Origin: Clostridia bacterium
GTDB lineage: Bacteria > Bacillota > Clostridia > Christensenellales > Aristaeellaceae
Length of the DNA stretch: 64,000 bases
NCBI GenBank assembly: GCA_017541105.1
Contig: JAFXZS010000008.1
Location: 179,743-243,742 of the forward strand
Reading direction: 5' to 3'
Shown piece after piece: positions 61,247-64,000 of this stretch (the stretch's first letter is position 1; every line of letters begins with the position of its first letter). The notes beneath the pieces are model-generated. The model had not been told where the DNA came from, did not search any database, and saw nothing but the letters and a program-made list of their open reading frames with translations. A program made the translations under genes and the position numbers.

Positions 61247-62653
61247 TCACATTGTCTTTTTGGAATAGTACTTGTTCTTGTAATATTTTCTTCCGTAATA
61301 GGAATTGCGCTTAACATTCTCGCCGTAATAGACAAAGCCCAGCACATTCATCCCGGTCATTTCCGCCGAAGTCAATGCCTTGGCAATCGCTCTGCGATCG
61401 GACCAGCCCTCACGGACAACCATCAGGGCGCCTGCCATAAATGAAGAAATCGCCAGAGGATCAGATACAATGTTAATTGGCGGTAAATCAATCAGAATCA
61501 GATCAAAATGCTGCTGCATTTCGGCCAGCAGTTCCTCCATCTCGGGCATCGCAAGCAGCTCTGCAGGATTCGGAGGTGCATGGCCGGCAGGCAGAACACT
61601 CAGGTTCTCCCGAACGTCTGTCTGTACCGCATCCCACCAGTTGCACTGCTGAATCAGAATATCCGAAAAACCGGGAACATCCGCCGGATATCCGAAAATC
61701 GCCTGCTGGGATGCCCGGCGCATATCGGCATCAATCAGCAGAACCCGTTTCCCGCCCATTGCACAGGAAACAGCCAGGTTTGCGGAAATCGTTGATTTTC
61801 CTTCTCCCGAAACTGCGCTGGTAATCCCGATTGCCTTGTTTTCCTTGTTAACCAATGTATATAGCAGGTTCATACGCATTTTGGCATAGCTTTCACTGAT
61901 TTCCAGCGGACTGTTCTCATCCAGGAGAAACGCCGTGGGATCACGGCTTTTTTTTCTGGCACGAATCACAGAAGACAGGATTGGCGGAGTAAACGCATCC
62001 GTCAGATCATCTTCCTCACGGATCTTGTGATTCAACAGAAACAGCAGAACCAGGAGTCCGGCGGCAGCAGCACCGCCGGCAAGCGCACCCATCATTCCCT
62101 TTTTCTGAGGATTTCGGTTATCTGGCATTAACGGCGGTTCTGCATAATCGATGACCTCTATGCTTCCCGCGTTCACCACGCGGATAATCTCAGCAGGAGC
62201 GACGTCAACCACCGCATTGCAGATATCCGCGGACAGCTGTGCGTTGCCCGTTACGCAGATAATCTGAAGCACACCCGTGTCAGCAACGGAACCCATAGAC
62301 AGAGAAGCGGAAATATAATCTGCCGTAATTCCGGGATATTTCGCCGTCAGTTTCTCCACCACCACACTCATCACTTTGGTGCTTCGAACCACGACCATAT
62401 AAGTATCTATCAGCTGTACTGCAGAATTGAGATCGCTGGCATTCGTATATTGGTAATTGACAAGATTGGGGTTCCCGTTGAGAACATACATGGTTGCGAA
62501 TGCGGTATAAGTATCTCTTTTATAGTCCCGGTAATAGGTGTACATCCCTGCATAACCGATCCCAGCACACAGGATCAGCAGCCAGATCCGTTTTAATATA
62601 TATATAAATAATTTTGCAATTTTAACCTGCTGGCCTTTTCCCACTGTCAGCAC
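61247..62653 (-). CDS. CpsC/CpsD fusion: chain-length regulator with BY-kinase
   Basis: 468 residues from GTG 62653. Residues about 1-205 are a Wzz-type domain with two membrane helices (LFIYILKRIWLLILCAG; ALAGGAAAAGLLVLLFLL). Residues about 240-450 are a bacterial tyrosine kinase: Walker A SAVSGEGKSTISAN, Walker A' VLLIDADMRR, Walker B LILIDLPPI. The tail is Tyr-rich (YYGRKYYKNKYYSKK), the autophosphorylation cluster. It controls polymer length and export. Most Gram-positive systems keep these as two proteins; a fusion is more like the Gram-negative Wzc layout. First gene of the capsule operon. Confidence 0.93.
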   Translation of the reverse strand: MLTVGKGQQVKIAKLFIYILKRIWLLILCAGIGYAGMYTYYRDYKRDTYTAFATMYVLNGNPNLVNYQYTNASDLNSAVQLIDTYMVVVRSTKVMSVVVEKLTAKYPGITADYISASLSMGSVADTGVLQIICVTGNAQLSADICNAVVDVAPAEIIRVVNAGSIEVIDYAEPPLMPDNRNPQKKGMMGALAGGAAAAGLLVLLFLLNHKIREEDDLTDAFTPPILSSVIRARKKSRDPTAFLLDENSPLEISESYAKMRMNLLYTLVNKENKAIGITSAVSGEGKSTISANLAVSCAMGGKRVLLIDADMRRASQQAIFGYPADVPGFSDILIQQCNWWDAVQTDVRENLSVLPAGHAPPNPAELLAMPEMEELLAEMQQHFDLILIDLPPINIVSDPLAISSFMAGALMVVREGWSDRRAIAKALTSAEMTGMNVLGFVYYGENVKRNSYYGRKYYKNKYYSKKTM

Positions 62654-62744
62654 CTCACCCTGTAAACTGTTCTGCGTCTGTCAGAAACTCAAAGGACCTG
62701 CTTTTCGAGAGATTCTAAAATACCAAACAACCTCTCAACTGTAT

Positions 62745-62773
62745 ATTCTATCACAAGGTTTGGTGGCTGTCCA
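62745..62773 (-). promoter_or_regulatory. Promoter of the capsule operon
   Basis: Minus strand TGGACA (62768-62773), 17-base spacer and TAGAAT (62745-62750), giving a leader of about 85 bases before the GTG at 62653. Confidence 0.68.
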
Positions 62774-62821
62774 CATTTGTATACATGGTTTTGGACGAAA
62801 AGTTACATATTTATTAAACAT

Positions 62822-62851
62822 TGGTTACATTTTATCAGTTGTGTGTAACCA
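62822..62851. promoter_or_regulatory. Inverted repeat upstream of the capsule promoter
   Basis: TGGTTACA (62822-62829) and TGTAACCA (62844-62851) are perfect 8-base arms with a 14-base spacer. A further half-site GTTACAT lies at 62802-62808. A dimeric regulator could bind; TGTAAC also occurs upstream of the XRE-dehydrogenase gene. Confidence 0.5.
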
Positions 62852-63084
62852 TTAATGATTCCCTACCTGTTATATGGCAACATATTCCGGAAAATCCTGG
62901 TTTCACCATGCATCCGGCATTATTCAGCCGGCTGCATCCCGCTCGAAATGTAAAATACAGAAAAAATACAATTTTCCTCTCATTGTTCACTGAATTCTCA
63001 CTTACTGAACCTCAGGGATTTGCCTTTGCTTCCTCATAAACCCAGTGGATCTCCAGATAACTATTTTTGCATAGCATTTGGTAA

Positions 63085-64000
63085 TCACCCGCCGTTCCCG
63101 TCAGACTCCTGCTCCATGCGGACATCGGTATCGTCCAGCGTCATCGGATTTCCTTCCTCGTCAAACCGCGCCTCGCTGATCACGTGGTCCGAATCCTGCC
63201 ATGTCCGATCGATCCGGTGGTACCCGTCCGTACAGCGGACCGGCTTCCCTTCCCCGTCCAGATACCATTCGGAAGCGATAAAGCCCTGGTTGTCATAGGT
63301 GCGTTTTCGGACCGCATATCCGTTTTTGCAGAGAACCGGCTGCCCGTCTGCGCCAAAATAACTTTCCGTGACGATCTTGCCGTTTTCGTCAAACTCCCGA
63401 TCCATTCGGACATAGGTGTCACCAAGCGTTATTGGATTTCCTTCCTCGTCAAACCACGCCTGGCTGGTCGCGTGGTCCGAATCCTGCCAGGTTCGGTCGA
63501 TCCGGTGGTACCCGCCCGTACAGCGGACCGGCTTTCCTTCCCCGTCCAGATACCATTCGGAAGCAATAAAGCCCTGTTCGTCATAGATGCGTTTCTTGAC
63601 CGCATATCCGTTTTTGCAGAAGATGCTCTGTCCGGCTGCGTCGAAATAGCTTTCCGTGACGATCTTGCCGTTTTCGTCATACTCCCGGTCCATCCGGACA
63701 TAGGTATCTCCCAGTGTTATCGGGTTTCCTTCCTCGTCAAACCACGCCTCGCTGGTCGCGTGGCTCGGATCCTGCCAGGTCCGGTCGATCCGGTGATACC
63801 CGCCGCTGCAGCGGATCGGTTTCCCTTTCCCGTCCAGATACCATTCGGAAGCAATAAAGCCCTGTTCATCATAGGTACGTTTCCGGACTGCGTATCCGTT
63901 TTTGCAGAAGATGCTCTGCCCGGTCGCGTCAAAATAGCTTTCCGTGACGATCTTGCCCTTTTCGTCAAACTCCCGGTCCACACGGACATAGGTGTCCCCC
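63085..64000 (-). CDS. 32-residue repeat protein, 5' end outside window, 3' end apparently frameshifted
   Basis: 305 visible residues, open through the window edge. Three near-identical blocks of 96 residues each hold three 32-residue repeats: YVRMDREYDENGKIVTESYF..., GYAVKKRIYDEQGFIASEWY... and GYHRIDRTWQDSDHATSQAW.... The repeat type is that of the giant protein at 55363-61224. The annotated stop at 63085 cuts a repeat short (MEQESDGNGG), while the adjacent frame continues with LCKNSYLEIHWVYEEAKANP to a stop at 63012, matching the next expected LCKNGYAVRKRTYDEQG. A one-base shift near 63088-63095 is therefore likely. Function unknown; probably surface exposed. Confidence 0.78.
   Translation of the reverse strand, partial: GDTYVRVDREFDEKGKIVTESYFDATGQSIFCKNGYAVRKRTYDEQGFIASEWYLDGKGKPIRCSGGYHRIDRTWQDPSHATSEAWFDEEGNPITLGDTYVRMDREYDENGKIVTESYFDAAGQSIFCKNGYAVKKRIYDEQGFIASEWYLDGEGKPVRCTGGYHRIDRTWQDSDHATSQAWFDEEGNPITLGDTYVRMDREFDENGKIVTESYFGADGQPVLCKNGYAVRKRTYDNQGFIASEWYLDGEGKPVRCTDGYHRIDRTWQDSDHVISEARFDEEGNPMTLDDTDVRMEQESDGNGG
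63121..63984 (-). repeat. 288-bp tandem repeat, three units
   Basis: The same landmark (CGGACATMGGT) recurs at exact 288-base steps (63121, 63409, 63697, 63985). Each unit codes for 96 residues. Units differ by scattered, partly silent changes, showing duplication followed by slight divergence. The array continues beyond the window. Confidence 0.92.

Larger units (their letters stand above)
62654..63011. other. Intergenic region upstream of the capsule operon
   Basis: About 360 bases without a credible gene. It holds the capsule promoter (62745-62773) and an inverted repeat (62822-62851). The part next to the upstream repeat gene (62950-63011) is A+T rich and shows only an imperfect GTTCA/TGAAC repeat. 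Confidence 0.6.

Overview
The window reads as chromosome of a Gram-positive, anaerobic gut- or rumen-type Clostridia. The basis is strong GGAGG-type ribosome binding sites, -35/-10 promoters with 17-base spacers, secreted leucine-rich-repeat, Ig-like and dockerin-like proteins, a CpsC/CpsD-LCP-LoaP capsule module, Rrf2 and MerR regulators and several c-di-GMP enzymes. The species cannot be named from this alone. No tRNA, rRNA, CRISPR array or insertion sequence was seen.

Layout. (1) 1-10.6 kb: envelope and signalling genes. These are the end of a secreted leucine-rich-repeat/dockerin-like protein, a decayed leucine-rich-repeat gene, two paralogous secreted SH3-like proteins, a membrane Ser/Thr kinase with a 20-unit Thr-Pro stalk and BspA-like ectodomain, its PP2C phosphatase, two proteins sharing an unrecognised XRE-like module, and a secreted thioredoxin-like protein. 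(2) 10.1-20.6 kb: housekeeping and regulation, with a GNAT, a Suv3-like helicase, Rrf2, aroB, MerR, two c-di-GMP proteins and a SIMPL protein. (3) 20.6-29.3 kb: one long minus-strand operon that looks like a RiPP (ribosomally made, modified peptide) pathway. It holds a radical SAM/SPASM enzyme, a 78-residue precursor with four NNGGQ repeats, an S26-type peptidase, an ABC exporter and an HPr-kinase-like/PqqD fusion. These run without a break into a UDP-glucuronate 4-epimerase, a galacturonokinase-like GHMP kinase, a sugar-1-phosphate nucleotidyltransferase and a PPP phosphatase. Divergent from it is a UDP-glucose dehydrogenase carrying an N-terminal XRE DNA-binding domain; the two promoters overlap and share an inverted repeat.

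(4) 30.9-62.7 kb: a roughly 32-kb minus-strand capsule/exopolysaccharide locus. From its promoter it reads CpsC/D fusion, a 1953-residue secreted repeat protein, LCP ligase, LoaP-type NusG paralogue, initiating phosphosugar transferase, CDP-glycerol-type transferase, a triple-domain PEP mutase, phosphonopyruvate decarboxylase, glycosyltransferases, ATP-grasp enzymes, acyl/acetyltransferases, polymerase, flippase, an uncharacterised nucleotidyltransferase and a VanZ-domain repeat protein. The stretch of about 30.9-45.8 kb is visibly richer in A+T than both flanks and looks like an exchanged serotype cassette. (5) 63.0-64.0 kb: the 3' part of another repeat protein made of 288-bp tandem units, with an apparently frameshifted end; it runs off the window.

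How it fits together. Ugd makes UDP-glucuronate, the epimerase converts it to UDP-galacturonate, and the kinase and nucleotidyltransferase could salvage galacturonate. These precursors could feed the capsule, the peptide pathway, or both. The capsule appears to carry a phosphonate and/or glycerol-phosphate decoration. The most novel candidates are the RiPP operon wired into uronic-acid nucleotide metabolism under a DNA-binding dehydrogenase, the triple-domain PEP mutase, and the 32-residue repeat proteins, one of them fused to VanZ.
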